IMG/VR virus record: IMGVR_UViG_3300047585_000006
Span: 1-58,092 of that record
Direction: 5' to 3' (one strand)
Origin: a virus
DNA length: 58,092 nucleotides
Made by a program: the position numbers and the translations under genes. Numbering within the stretch: the first letter of the stretch is position 1; every line of letters begins with the position of its first letter. The notes under the pieces are model-generated. The model was not told the origin of the DNA. It made no database searches and saw only the letters and a program-made list of their open reading frames with translations. Shown here piece by piece: positions 1 to 7,889 of the stretch.

Positions 1-1
1 C

Positions 2-196
2 GATGCTCAGGTGTCTGGCGATGCTTGGGTGTCTGGCAATGCTCGGGTGTCTGGCAATGCTCAGGTGCGTCCGCTGAAACGTGGCCCGGATGAATGCCAG
101 CATTATGAGCACTACTCGTCAGTTGAGGGACGATATATCCGCCCGGAGAAACGTCCGGCGGATTCTCGCCCCAGCGAAGACGGGCAAGGACTCTAG
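2..196 (+). CDS. C-terminal part of a hexapeptide-repeat-like protein (5' end outside window)
   Basis: The open frame enters from the window edge and ends at a TAG at 194-196. The first 26 codons are tandem copies of a V-S-G-(D/N)-A-x unit (VSGDAW, VSGNAR, VSGNAQ), the pattern of left-handed beta-helix or 'NAxVxGxA' repeat proteins of phages. The remaining 39 residues are basic and not repetitive. It could be a surface or cargo protein; I do not infer an activity. The start lies upstream of the window. Confidence 0.6.
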   Translation, partial: DAQVSGDAWVSGNARVSGNAQVRPLKRGPDECQHYEHYSSVEGRYIRPEKRPADSRPSEDGQGL

Positions 197-349
197 TGCC
201 AGACAATCGGATTACGCGTGTCAGCATCCGCCGGAGTGCTGAACACGGGGAGACTATCGTCCGGGCAGAGGCGGAGCGCTGACTCGCAAGAGCATTTGCT
301 CACTGAAGTGGGTCTCGAACGACTTTCTCAAAAACGACTAGGAGGGTCC

Positions 350-757
350 ATGACTCTGGAGACTTTCAGCCGGGGCGTTTTCGTCGTCATCGCTGTCATG
401 CTGCTTGCCTGTCTGGTGGGGCAAGGGCACTGCACAACAACAGCGAAGCATCATGACAGCATCGGCGTCGTGATGCAGCAGACGAACCCTAACAGCTATC
501 TCGCGGGCAACGTCACCAACGTCGAGTTCGCGGGGAAGCCTGAGAACTACGGAATGGTCGTCCGCGTTCAACCTCTGAAGACGTATACTTTGTACACGGA
601 GGAGTTGTGCTTCTGCGGTGATCCGAGCGAGTTGTTCGCCGGACACCACAACCCGATGGTGCTTGTCTACGAGACGAAGAGCCATCACATGGTCGAAGGA
701 ATCGGCTGTCATGAACTGCAGGGCGTCCGCGACGTGTTACCGGAGAAATTGAAATGA
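350..757 (+). CDS. Small exported or membrane-anchored protein of unknown function
   Basis: The ATG at 350 is preceded by AGGAGG six bases upstream, so it is preferred over an in-frame start at 218. Residues 9-27 form a hydrophobic segment (VFVVIAVMLLACLVG) ending in Gly-His-Cys, like a signal peptide, possibly with a lipobox-type Cys. The rest is a small polar domain with a C-x-C motif. The stop overlaps the endolysin start (ATGA), so the two are translationally coupled. A lysis-related envelope protein is possible from position only. Confidence 0.6.
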   Translation: MTLETFSRGVFVVIAVMLLACLVGQGHCTTTAKHHDSIGVVMQQTNPNSYLAGNVTNVEFAGKPENYGMVVRVQPLKTYTLYTEELCFCGDPSELFAGHHNPMVLVYETKSHHMVEGIGCHELQGVRDVLPEKLK

Positions 758-1215
758 ACCCAACGATGACTTATTCAAAAAGCGGGGCCGCACTGACCGA
801 GAGATTCGAGGGGTGTAGGCTCGTAGCCTACCTGGACTCTGTGGGAGTGCTCACCATCGGATACGGGCATACGTTCGGAGTCACTGAGGGAATGGTCTGC
901 ACACAAGAGCAGGCGACTGCTTGGTTGCTGGAAGACACCGAGGTCGCCCAAGCGGACGTGAACAAGTACGTTACTGCCCCAATCACGCAACTTATTTTTG
1001 ATAGTTTAGTGGATTTTGCATTCAACGTTGGGCGGGGCAACCTAAATAATTCTACACTTCTGAAAGACCTCAACGCCAGAAACTATCTCATTGCCGCTGA
1101 CGAATTTGTAAAATGGGATCACGCGGGCGGGGTAGAAGTGGCGGGGTTACTCAGGAGACGACAGGCAGAAGCAGATGAGTTCAGACAAGGAATACCCTGC
1201 TGTCCAACGCTATAA
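754..1215 (+). CDS. Endolysin, GH24 (T4/P22-type) lysozyme
   Basis: The 153-residue protein has the N-terminal catalytic block of family GH24 muramidases: FEG at 18-20 with Glu19, Asp28, and TIGYGHT at 34-40 with Thr34 (E-x8-D-x5-T). It cleaves the MurNAc-GlcNAc bond of peptidoglycan at the end of infection. The conserved C-terminal helix follows (FDSLVDFAFNVG). No signal-anchor is visible, so release needs a holin; the holin candidate lies about 9 kb away on the other strand. Its start overlaps the upstream gene by four bases. Confidence 0.93.
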   Translation: MNPTMTYSKSGAALTERFEGCRLVAYLDSVGVLTIGYGHTFGVTEGMVCTQEQATAWLLEDTEVAQADVNKYVTAPITQLIFDSLVDFAFNVGRGNLNNSTLLKDLNARNYLIAADEFVKWDHAGGVEVAGLLRRRQAEADEFRQGIPCCPTL

Positions 1216-1248
1216 GATATCTCAGTTCTAGAGAAGGGAGTTCACATC

Positions 1249-1629
1249 ATGAGCGAGGCCGATTACAGGACCGAGTTAGAAAAGATGTTTCCGCTCGATG
1301 GGGTAGGAACGAGGTTCGACCACTACAGTGAACTTCGTGAGGTCTTCGCTGATGGAATCGAGATTATGACCAACATGCGGGCCGAGCATCGCTCCGCTGC
1401 TGATGTCATCAAGCTGGCCGAACTCAAGGCTGCGGAAAAGCTCATAGCGAAGCGACTCGAAGTCTTGTCCGGGTATGAACGCAAGATGGTCTACAACGCC
1501 ACGCTGCCATCGACTATCAGACAAGTCGAGATTGAAAGGCTGCGGGCCAAGCTGTTACTGAAGGGGGATGTCGATGCGGACTCAGGAAGCGTTGCGAAAG
1601 ATAAAGACCTATCGTCCGACATCACTTAA
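1249..1629 (+). CDS. Hypothetical protein, 126 aa
   Basis: A good ribosome site (AAGGGAG) precedes the ATG. The protein is mostly charged and helical in character, with an Arg/Glu/Lys/Leu-rich centre (residues 40-100). I recognise no family. It overlaps the start of the kinase-like gene by 56 bases in another frame. Confidence 0.65.
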   Translation: MSEADYRTELEKMFPLDGVGTRFDHYSELREVFADGIEIMTNMRAEHRSAADVIKLAELKAAEKLIAKRLEVLSGYERKMVYNATLPSTIRQVEIERLRAKLLLKGDVDADSGSVAKDKDLSSDIT

Positions 1630-2071
1630 AGAGTTCAAGACTCTGGGCCTGCTTGGACGTTACGTCGGCTCTGGAGTATTCCGCGAGAGCTTCCGGATTC
1701 GAGGGACCAACCTCATCGTGAAGTTCCCCCTGAACGAATCGAGACATGGTCGCACCCCGGTCTACAAGTCGGGCATCGCTCACTCACGGGCTGAGATGCG
1801 TCGGGTCCACAAGCTCAAGAAGATCAAAGCTCTGCGTGCCCATCTCCCCAAGGTTTGGTACTACGACAAGACCCACGGCATCGTCGTGATGACGCACTAC
1901 ATCAAGTTCGGTGGATACGGCGGCTGGGATAAGATCGAGATGCTGGGCAAAGTCATCAACAAGCTCATGCAGCAATACGCACACACCGCAATGAACGACA
2001 TCCACAGGGACAACACGAGGACCGCCGGAAAGTACAACAAACGGATCGTCTTCGTGGATTTAGGGTACTGA
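1574..2071 (+). CDS. Protein-kinase-fold protein
   Basis: Despite its 165 residues the protein carries the landmarks of the kinase fold in order: a glycine-rich loop GSGVFRESF (32-40), a Lys in a beta strand (IVKFP, Lys50), an HRDN catalytic-loop motif (144-147) and VDLG (161-164) in place of DFG, right at the C-terminus. It lacks most of the C-lobe, so it is either a minimal kinase-like protein or a non-catalytic relative. I choose the second ATG (1574) because AGGGGG lies too close to the ATG at 1568. It is the last gene before the terminator. A phosphatase is encoded at 43350-43871. Confidence 0.7.
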   Translation: MRTQEALRKIKTYRPTSLKEFKTLGLLGRYVGSGVFRESFRIRGTNLIVKFPLNESRHGRTPVYKSGIAHSRAEMRRVHKLKKIKALRAHLPKVWYYDKTHGIVVMTHYIKFGGYGGWDKIEMLGKVINKLMQQYAHTAMNDIHRDNTRTAGKYNKRIVFVDLGY

Positions 2072-2084
2072 CAAAAAAAAAATA

Positions 2085-2135
2085 AGGCCCGCTGTCAGCA
2101 TAGTTCCATCATGGAACTATGCTGACAGCGGGCCT
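2085..2135. terminator. Bidirectional intrinsic terminator, perfect 24-bp stem
   Basis: An uninterrupted inverted repeat (2085-2108 with 2112-2135, loop TCA) is flanked by an A-tract on the left (2072-2082) and a T-tract on the right (2141-2145). It therefore works in both directions between the plus-strand genes ending at 2071 and the minus-strand late genes ending at 2305. Confidence 0.93.
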
Positions 2136-2143
2136 CTGTGTTT

Positions 2144-2230
2144 TTATGCGTGCTTGAAGACTGCGAGGTTGTTGTACCCTCGGTTGAACTGGTTTCCAGA
2201 TACGAGTCCGGTCCACGCCAGACCGCCGCT
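2144..2230 (-). pseudogene. Possible remnant of a tail-gene C-terminus
   Basis: The minus strand reads 28 codons to a TAA with protein-like content (GGLAWTGLVSGNQFNRGYNN and onward to FKHA). There is no start codon and an in-frame TAG lies directly upstream. Lying between two terminators just beyond the tail fibre gene, it may be the decayed 3' end of a former fibre gene. The evidence is only the amino acid pattern. Confidence 0.3.
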
Positions 2231-2270
2231 CTAAGATTGAAAACTGTTCAGTCTACCTTGACAATTAATC

Positions 2271-2297
2271 AAAGGGCGGAATCTGATTCCACCCTTT
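2271..2297 (-). terminator. Terminator hairpin after tail fibre gene
   Basis: A 13-bp stem (2271-2283 with 2285-2297, one G-U pair) lies just downstream of the tail fibre stop at 2305. It is followed on the minus strand by TGATTAATT. It is the end of the leftward late operon, backed up by the stronger hairpin at 2085-2135. Confidence 0.7.
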
Positions 2298-2304
2298 ATT
2301 TTGA

Positions 2305-3774
2305 TTAAAAAGTCGCAAGATAATAGTACACCACTATTTTTACGGTTCCGTTACCCGCTGTTGGATTGGCAGTCGCGGCGACATATACCCCCGCATCAAC
2401 AAGGTTAGGGGAATTATTACTGCCTACGAAAGTCGTACCCGCTCCCAACTGCCACGAAGCAAACCCATTTGTCGAGGTATTTCCGAACCCACCACCAGCG
2501 GTAAAAGCGGCTGCATTGGTGGTCGATGTTCCGGCACAAGAACTAAAGGTTGAAGTAATCGAACCGAGATATTCCAACAAAAATGAAGAATTCGTTGCAT
2601 AATTTATCCCCCCGTTCGTATAGTGAAAGTCAACACGAGTGGGCACAATAATTTTACCCGAGACCGGAGAGACACACATAATAGGAGTTGTCGCTAAAGC
2701 AAGAATTTGAGTCGAGGTCAAGGTAATAGTTGATGAAAGAACCGGGAAGGGGACGGCGGCAGTGACAGCAGAATCAACATAAGCATCCGTTGCCACTTTA
2801 GTATCATTACTCAAAGCCGCTTGTGTGGTCGCAGTCGTGCCGTTCGGCAGAGCAGGAGTGCCTGACAAATTGGCGGCAGTTCCGGTCGTGTTATTACTCA
2901 AGGTTGCCGAAGAAGCATCCACTATTTGTGAGGAACCGTTGGTACCGACAATCGTCTTTGACGCAGGAACCGCTGCACCGTTGACCTGAACAACGCTAGC
3001 TGCGTTCGATCCTGAAGTTGTTACATCTCCGCTTAGTTCGGTACACGCTCCAGTGTTTCGGGCAATACCCACTCCCGTCAACGTTGCCTGTTTAGTAGCT
3101 TCCGCTGTTTCGGCTCTTGATGTTTCAACAGCTACAGCAGCATCAACATAAGCATCAGTCGCAACTTTCGTGTCATTACTCAAAGCGGCTTGCGTCGTCG
3201 CTGTCGTGCTATTTGCAATCGCTCCCGCAGAAATCTGGGTCTGAGTATAATCTCCTGTCGTAGCTACCACTGCCCCGGTGCGAGCGAACACTGATGTTAC
3301 CGCTGACCGTAGGGGAATCTCAGATTCAACAAAAGCGGTAGTTGCAAGTTGCGTTGTGTTCGTTGCCGCCGCAGCCGTCGGAGCCGTGGGCACTCCGGTC
3401 AATGCGGGAGACGCCTTCGGAGCCAAAGAGGACAATAAAGTACCCGAATCCTTAACATTGCCAGAGCCGTCAGCCGTGATAACATCCCCCGCCGGAGCAG
3501 AAGCGACATTCGTATCCGCAGTCGCAGCCGTTGTTGTTGAACCCGATCCCGTAACAGTCACCGTTCCCGTTGTCGTGATTGGACCGCCCGTTGCGATTCC
3601 AGCCGTGGCGACACTCGTAACAGTCCCTCCAGTTCCACCAACTTCAATATTACCTAAAGAACTCCCGATCCATAACTCGCCGGTGTCCTCCTGAAGATAC
3701 AACTGTCCGTCGGCCAAGGTCGGCATATCCGCCGCAGTACCCCGAAAATTCTGAAAAGTAAAAAATAGTGCCAT
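2305..3774 (-). CDS. Tail fibre protein
   Basis: The 489-residue protein is rich in Thr, Ala, Ser, Gly and Val and low in Lys and aromatics, like trimeric phage fibres. The N-terminus resembles fibre attachment domains (LADGQLYLQEDTGELWIG). The block SPALTGVPTAPTA is common in phage fibres. A 26-residue unit around TTQAALSNDTKVATDAYVD occurs twice (near residues 193 and 316), an internal shaft duplication. The C-terminal 130 residues are non-repetitive and are the likely receptor-binding tip. It probably mediates host adsorption. It is the last gene of the leftward operon. Confidence 0.8.
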   Translation of the reverse strand: MALFFTFQNFRGTAADMPTLADGQLYLQEDTGELWIGSSLGNIEVGGTGGTVTSVATAGIATGGPITTTGTVTVTGSGSTTTAATADTNVASAPAGDVITADGSGNVKDSGTLLSSLAPKASPALTGVPTAPTAAAATNTTQLATTAFVESEIPLRSAVTSVFARTGAVVATTGDYTQTQISAGAIANSTTATTQAALSNDTKVATDAYVDAAVAVETSRAETAEATKQATLTGVGIARNTGACTELSGDVTTSGSNAASVVQVNGAAVPASKTIVGTNGSSQIVDASSATLSNNTTGTAANLSGTPALPNGTTATTQAALSNDTKVATDAYVDSAVTAAVPFPVLSSTITLTSTQILALATTPIMCVSPVSGKIIVPTRVDFHYTNGGINYATNSSFLLEYLGSITSTFSSCAGTSTTNAAAFTAGGGFGNTSTNGFASWQLGAGTTFVGSNNSPNLVDAGVYVAATANPTAGNGTVKIVVYYYLATF

Positions 3775-3777
3775 GAT

Positions 3778-3960
3778 TTATTCCTCCCCACAGTCAAGAC
3801 CGCCTTGCAAACCCGTAGATGAATTACAATCTAGGGAAGTAATCAACCCCACACTAGGCGTGTAGTATGCCGAGATGTTACCCCGACCATCACTCTGGAA
3901 CACAACATTAGTCTTCCCCGCCGGGGCCGCCGGGGTTGTCGCACTGTAATTTATAGACAT
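3778..3960 (-). CDS. Short tail-appendage protein with NYSATTPAAPAG module
   Basis: The 60-residue protein starts with a module (YSATTPAAPAGKTNVVFQ, then DGxGNxS) that also begins the product at 17368-17850. This identifies a paralogous N-terminal domain reused in virion appendages. The rest is short and ends in a Cys-containing tail. It lies directly upstream of the fibre gene and is probably an adaptor or short fibre segment. Confidence 0.6.
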   Translation of the reverse strand: MSINYSATTPAAPAGKTNVVFQSDGRGNISAYYTPSVGLITSLDCNSSTGLQGGLDCGEE

Positions 3961-3972
3961 GAGTCTCCTCCC

Positions 3973-4455
3973 TTACGTCACGACAAGATGCAACTGGACA
4001 TACTCAAGGTCCGGTGCGGTCGCGGTGCCCACAATGGTGATCGTGTACTTGCCAGCCGGAACGTCGGACGGTACGGTCACCGTGACCGTGCTAGACGTTG
4101 TATCCGGGTTCGGAGAGAACGAAAGCGTCACTCCCGCAGGTTCACCAAAATAAGTCAATTCTGCGGAATTAGTGCCCAAGAGATTTGTCAGATTGATGTC
4201 ACAACTTCCTGACGAACCGGGTTGAACAATGATGACTGGCGGCACCGTCTGCAAGAGGAACGAAACTTGATTGCCGAAATGAGCCGGACTAGGAATCCAG
4301 TCAACGGGGTTACCCGCCATGCGTGGATTCGATTGTGGCTCCGGGTTGCCGAACGGTTCATTGATCGGGCCTGCTACTGGATTGCCAAACACATGCCCCG
4401 CAGTCATCGGGGTTCCGTTTCTAAATCCTCCGCTTCTTACGAGTCCGCAAGGCAT
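3973..4455 (-). CDS. Virion protein with Ig-like beta domain
   Basis: The N-terminal third is Pro/Gly/Asn-rich with FGNP repeats. The C-terminal part (about residues 75-160) has the strand pattern of an immunoglobulin-like domain (VTLSFSPNPDTTSSTVTVTV, then VPAGKYTITIVGTA). Such domains decorate tails and capsids. The start overlaps the end of the upstream homing endonuclease gene by 19 bases. The native start may have been altered by that insertion; an alternative ATG is at 4407. Confidence 0.6.
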   Translation of the reverse strand: MPCGLVRSGGFRNGTPMTAGHVFGNPVAGPINEPFGNPEPQSNPRMAGNPVDWIPSPAHFGNQVSFLLQTVPPVIIVQPGSSGSCDINLTNLLGTNSAELTYFGEPAGVTLSFSPNPDTTSSTVTVTVPSDVPAGKYTITIVGTATAPDLEYVQLHLVVT

Positions 4456-5030
4456 CTGGTATCTCTTTCTAAGTAAATAGCCAATCGTCGCAAGACGTAG
4501 CCATCATCCTTCACATTTCCTAGAGCGAGGTTACAATATTGTCCTATAACCCCTCGAAAAGTCAATCGTATGTGGTCGTGGTCAAGGCACCAGTACCCAC
4601 AAGAATCTTTTCTACCACATGCTTGACAGAACCCATTAAAGGTTTCTGCGGCGTGTTTCGCTCTCGCCAACTCAGACTCAGACAATCCGGCTTTCCGCAA
4701 TTCATGAATCTGGCGTTCAAGTAAACACTTCGCACACGCCCGCCTTCCTTTGACGAGCGGACGATGTTCAACACAGCACGGGCACTCCCCGCTATTAAGA
4801 TGACGCCGATATCGTTCCTTAGACGCCGCAACATGGGGGGTGTTACACTGTAGGCATCGTACTTTACCCACAGACGGAGGAACTTTTCCGCAACGGGTAC
4901 AAAGCCCTGCGGCTTTGCGTCGTGCGGTACATCGACGAGTAGCATTATTCGCATTCCATCGAGTTGATCGTGCGATGATTTGTTCTTTATGCCCTTGATA
5001 GTATTGTGCGTCGGATTCTTTCTTTGTCAT
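4437..5030 (-). CDS. Free-standing homing endonuclease, endonuclease VII/HNH-like
   Basis: The start at 5030 is chosen because GGGAG lies seven bases upstream. Two CxxC pairs (CTRCGK and CPCC) precede the catalytic block LDHDHIRLTFRGVIG and the conserved tail NLALG...D...LRRLAIYL, the layout of recombination endonuclease VII-type (beta-beta-alpha metal) nucleases. It would cut DNA lacking the insertion and spread by repair. The gene has its own promoter (5051-5079) and ends inside the start of the next virion gene. Confidence 0.88.
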   Translation of the reverse strand: MTKKESDAQYYQGHKEQIIARSTRWNANNATRRCTARRKAAGLCTRCGKVPPSVGKVRCLQCNTPHVAASKERYRRHLNSGECPCCVEHRPLVKGRRACAKCLLERQIHELRKAGLSESELARAKHAAETFNGFCQACGRKDSCGYWCLDHDHIRLTFRGVIGQYCNLALGNVKDDGYVLRRLAIYLERDTRCLADS

Positions 5031-5050
5031 CGGTATTCTCCCAATCTTGT

Positions 5051-5079
5051 AGAATACCACAGTCAACAAGAATTGTCAA
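5051..5079 (-). promoter_or_regulatory. Sigma-70-type promoter for the 4437-5030 endonuclease
   Basis: The minus strand carries TTGACA (5079-5074), a 17-base spacer and TATTCT (5056-5051). It lies between the tRNA gene and the endonuclease start. Transcripts would also read into the tail fibre genes. Confidence 0.75.
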
Positions 5080-5088
5080 AAATTAATT

Positions 5089-5164
5089 TGGTGGACCGTG
5101 CTGGCATCGAACCAGCAACCTCTCGCTTGCAAGGCGAGTGCTCTCCCAATTGAGCTAACGGCCC
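5089..5164 (-). tRNA. tRNA-Ala (anticodon TGC)
   Basis: The minus strand folds as a complete cloverleaf. The acceptor GGGCCGT pairs with ACGGTCC (one G-U), the D arm is GCTC/GAGC, the anticodon stem is CTCGC/GCGAG with loop CTTGCAA, and the T arm is GCTGG/CCAGC with loop TTCGATG. CCA is encoded. It is the only tRNA gene I find in the window. No attachment-site duplication or integrase is visible nearby. Confidence 0.95.
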
Positions 5165-5246
5165 CTTTAAGCCCGCACATGCGGTTTGTTGCACGCCACG
5201 CACGCTGTAGGGCACCCGCAGTCATACCACAACCTCTGCAACAAGG

Positions 5247-5972
5247 TTAGCGTATTGACCGTAGTCCCAACCCGGTTAGCAACCCGGTTAGGAACCAATG
5301 GAATTTTGACTTGCGTGCGTCGGCCTTCAACTGCTTGACCTCCGCAGCGTGTGCAGTGTTGTCCGTCGTAATCTCATCCTGAAGATCAGTTATTGCTTTG
5401 TCCTTCGTCGCCAAGAGTCCGGTGGCCTGTGTGAGTCCAGCGGTCGTTGAGGACAACTGGGTCCGTGTATCTTGTAGATCATCCGTGCAGGTGTCGCCAT
5501 CAATCTTCGTCGCGGTGAACAACTGTAGATCGACGGTTGGAACGTCCGCACCATCGCTCGTCACGGTGATCGGAATCGGAAGAACGTATGCCGACTGGAC
5601 ATCAGTGACGGCTTGCGTCGGCGTCTTTGGAGCTTCGACCGCTTTGACGCGAGTTGCCGAGGCCGCATCTCGGGATGCGATGGCCACGACAAGTGACACC
5701 TCAAACGTTTGCCGAGCTTGTTCAGCTTGGTTAAACGACGCCTGCTGTGCAGCAAGCTGGGCCAACGCGGTGTCGGCTACAGACTTGGACTGTGCAGCGG
5801 CTTGTTCTGCGATATCGGCCTTCGTTGTCGCATCCGTCGCAGACTTGTCGAGCCAATGATTCCAACCATAGATTCCGAAAGACAAGACGAGGAACGTGAT
5901 GACGATTCTCTCATGCTTCTGGAGCCACGTCAACGGCGTGACTGTTGGTGTTACGGGTGCGGGTGTACTCAT
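5247..5972 (-). CDS. Membrane protein with coiled coil, spanin-like
   Basis: The 241-residue protein has an N-terminal Pro/Thr stretch, one transmembrane helix (about residues 24-40, IVITFLVLSFGIYGW), an Ala/Gln-rich coiled coil (about 50-105), and a second heptad-rich part (about 165-220). It ends in a basic-hydrophobic tail (KSKFHWFLTGLLTGLGLRS). This layout resembles inner-membrane spanins, but no partner o-spanin is seen, so the role in lysis is an inference. The next gene upstream is 5990-6346. Confidence 0.6.
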   Translation of the reverse strand: MSTPAPVTPTVTPLTWLQKHERIVITFLVLSFGIYGWNHWLDKSATDATTKADIAEQAAAQSKSVADTALAQLAAQQASFNQAEQARQTFEVSLVVAIASRDAASATRVKAVEAPKTPTQAVTDVQSAYVLPIPITVTSDGADVPTVDLQLFTATKIDGDTCTDDLQDTRTQLSSTTAGLTQATGLLATKDKAITDLQDEITTDNTAHAAEVKQLKADARKSKFHWFLTGLLTGLGLRSIR

Positions 5973-5989
5973 GACTCCTCCTACAGAGT

Positions 5990-6346
5990 TTACTTCTTGA
6001 CGCGGGCTGGTAGATGATCGCCCTTAGATGCACTATCCCATTCTTTCAATCCAGATTTGCCCAGAATTTCAGGATGGCTGTGCATATAACCAGCTTGAGC
6101 TAGGCTGGCAAAGGGGTTTGCGGGTACGAGGCCATTTCCGTTGGGGCCGAGACTAATCTCAACGGATCGTCCCGTCGTACGTGACACGATTTTGTCGTGT
6201 TCCTTGATCCCAGCAGCCGGGTGATTTGCCCGCCCCTGAGCTTGTTTCTCGCATGACCGCGATTCCTTGGCCTGCTTCTCGTTAATCTCAGCGGGCGACA
6301 ACTTCTCGCAACACGCTCCAAAACACTTGCCTTCACAATCGCACAT
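5990..6346 (-). CDS. Cys-rich hypothetical protein, 118 aa
   Basis: The first 35 residues contain six cysteines (MCDCEGKCFGACCEK and a later Cys), which suggests metal binding or disulphides. The remainder is polar. The AAGGAG ribosome site lies inside the last codons of the upstream HNH gene, whose stop is four bases before this ATG. No family is recognised. Confidence 0.6.
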   Translation of the reverse strand: MCDCEGKCFGACCEKLSPAEINEKQAKESRSCEKQAQGRANHPAAGIKEHDKIVSRTTGRSVEISLGPNGNGLVPANPFASLAQAGYMHSHPEILGKSGLKEWDSASKGDHLPARVKK

Positions 6347-6349
6347 GAT

Positions 6350-6733
6350 CTACTCCTTGTAATAGTAATGCTCTTTCGCATGACAATTCGCACAAAGAAC
6401 ATCACACTTCGCAATCTCTGTGACGAGCTTGGCTATATCGAGTCCCTGTGCCATCTTCCCGGACACCTTAAACTCTTTCTTTGATGGGTCTCGGTGATGG
6501 AAAGATAAACACGCCGGATGATTCTCAGGACACCGACCACACTTCAGCGTTTTCTTGTACTCCTGAAACCAAAGACGATTACGCTTTCGTGACTCGTTTC
6601 GTAAGGTATCTCGACATATCTTACAAGTACGATTCTGCTTTCGTCCTGACGCTGCATACTCTGGAGGAGTGTAAGTCGTTTCCGGCGTCCAAGGATGCCC
6701 ACGTTTGCATGTTTCTGATTGAGTCCAAGGCAT
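6350..6733 (-). CDS. Free-standing HNH endonuclease with zinc knuckles
   Basis: The 127-residue protein has three CxxC/CxxH-type metal sites (CKRGH, CKIC, CGRC). The HNH core follows: LSFHHRDPSKKEF, then a linker and CDVLCANCHAKEH at the C-terminus. This is the classical HNH form, distinct from the endonuclease VII-like copies elsewhere in the window. It sits between 6734-6925 and 5990-6346, with its start overlapping the upstream stop (TAGATG). It has no obvious promoter of its own. Confidence 0.85.
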   Translation of the reverse strand: MPWTQSETCKRGHPWTPETTYTPPEYAASGRKQNRTCKICRDTLRNESRKRNRLWFQEYKKTLKCGRCPENHPACLSFHHRDPSKKEFKVSGKMAQGLDIAKLVTEIAKCDVLCANCHAKEHYYYKE

Positions 6734-6925
6734 CTAATTTTCAATTCCCGGATGCGTAATAACCCTCGGGCCGAACTTCGCGTGACGGCTTAGGATCGGA
6801 GTCAAAGGATTCGCTTGAGACTCCGCTTGCACCTTCTCGCCTTGCTCCGCGTTCACTGTGGGACGCTGGAGGGCTACGTCAATCGGCCCGCTATCGTCAG
6901 GACCGAAAGTTGATTGCTGCTTCAT
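6734..6925 (-). CDS. Small hypothetical protein, 63 aa
   Basis: The ATG at 6925 overlaps the stop of the upstream gene (AAATGA), which decides the start. The product is polar and Gln/Pro-rich with no motif I recognise. It is part of the nucleotide-metabolism operon. Confidence 0.55.
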   Translation of the reverse strand: MKQQSTFGPDDSGPIDVALQRPTVNAEQGEKVQAESQANPLTPILSRHAKFGPRVITHPGIEN

Positions 6926-7263
6926 TTTGATCCCCTTGCTTGCGGGACGCCTTCGGCTTCGAGTTCCATCTGAAGGATTGCCAACGCCCGCCAAACCATC
7001 TTGGCTGAGTGCCGCTGTCCGTCTACGTCAATCGTGCCACGCTCCAAGAAGTGCCGGATCATGGTGTCCGAGTGATCGGTTGATTTACCCCGCGACCAGT
7101 GTAACGGTTGACCGGGGTTGTGCTGTTGATTCCCTGCGAACGAAATTTTGGCAACCTCTGCGAGTGCCGCTGGGAAGTAATCCAGCACTCCTGTTGCGAT
7201 AGGTACATTCTTGCGTGCCGCTGCGTCCGTAGGAAGGACGGTCTTGCTCTCGGGCTGGGACAC
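6922..7263 (-). CDS. dATP/dGTP diphosphohydrolase N-terminal-domain-like protein
   Basis: The 113-residue protein matches, from memory, the phage family annotated as dATP/dGTP diphosphohydrolase N-terminal domain. Recognisable blocks are GNQQHNPGQPLHWSRGKSTD, then HSDTMIRHFLERG, DVDGQRHSAKMVWRALA and a terminal helix. The histidines and acidic residues would coordinate metal. The likely role is dNTP-pool control, consistent with the 5'-nucleotidase gene directly upstream, with which it overlaps. Activity is inferred, not shown. Confidence 0.7.
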   Translation of the reverse strand: MSQPESKTVLPTDAAARKNVPIATGVLDYFPAALAEVAKISFAGNQQHNPGQPLHWSRGKSTDHSDTMIRHFLERGTIDVDGQRHSAKMVWRALAILQMELEAEGVPQARGSK

Positions 7264-7889
7264 TAGACCTCCGACAATACCATTTGTGCAAACTCGTTAA
7301 ACCCGGATACCCGGACGATGCCGTGGGGTTCCGCGTCGAACTTCTGGTTGTGGGTTGCCGCCGCGAGGCATACCTTGCACTCGGGCCTCGCTGCTTTGAC
7401 TTCAAGGCAGTTCTTGTCCCTGTCGTCGATGAAGTAGTCGTATTTCAGTGCCGCCGCTAGAGGCCCCTTTTCATTCGAGACCACAACGGTCGGGAAATTG
7501 ACGCGGAACTTTTCGTTGATCCACGCTGCCGATTGGATGGAGACATCAGCACCAATGCTCTGTGCTCGTGCCGTCGGAAAGTACATCTTCGTCTTCCACG
7601 ACAACAACTGAACCAACTGCGGGCTGACACCCTGCAAGATGTCCAGCGACATCCAAAAGTTCTTGGTGTCGTGGAGTTGCTGCCAAAGAGCCGATTCCTG
7701 TTCCTTCGTCCACCCCATGTTGCTCCACGCCCAATCAATAGGACGCAGAGTCTTATCCGTCGGAATGTCGAAGCGTTCGCTGGCCATGTCGATGAACTTC
7801 GCCACGAAGTCTGCGAGAACATCATCAAGATCGCAGCCTACGATTTTCAACCTCTGTTCGGCGGGGCGTGCAGTGTTGGTCTGGCTCAT
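7263..7889 (-). CDS. 5'(3')-deoxyribonucleotidase-like HAD hydrolase
   Basis: Haloacid-dehalogenase-fold motifs are in order: motif I GCDLDDVLADF (nucleophile Asp20, Asp22), motif II at PTARAQ, motif III around VSNEKGPLAAAL (Lys), and motif IV YDYFIDDRDKN. This matches phage and cellular 5'-nucleotidases that dephosphorylate deoxynucleoside monophosphates. It overlaps neighbours on both sides by a few bases, so it belongs to a tight operon with the diphosphohydrolase-like gene. Confidence 0.85.
   Translation of the reverse strand: MSQTNTARPAEQRLKIVGCDLDDVLADFVAKFIDMASERFDIPTDKTLRPIDWAWSNMGWTKEQESALWQQLHDTKNFWMSLDILQGVSPQLVQLLSWKTKMYFPTARAQSIGADVSIQSAAWINEKFRVNFPTVVVSNEKGPLAAALKYDYFIDDRDKNCLEVKAARPECKVCLAAATHNQKFDAEPHGIVRVSGFNEFAQMVLSEV

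Noticed and set aside
5089-5164. tRNA-Ala as a prophage attachment site
   Set aside because: No integrase gene or repeated tRNA 3' end is visible in the window.
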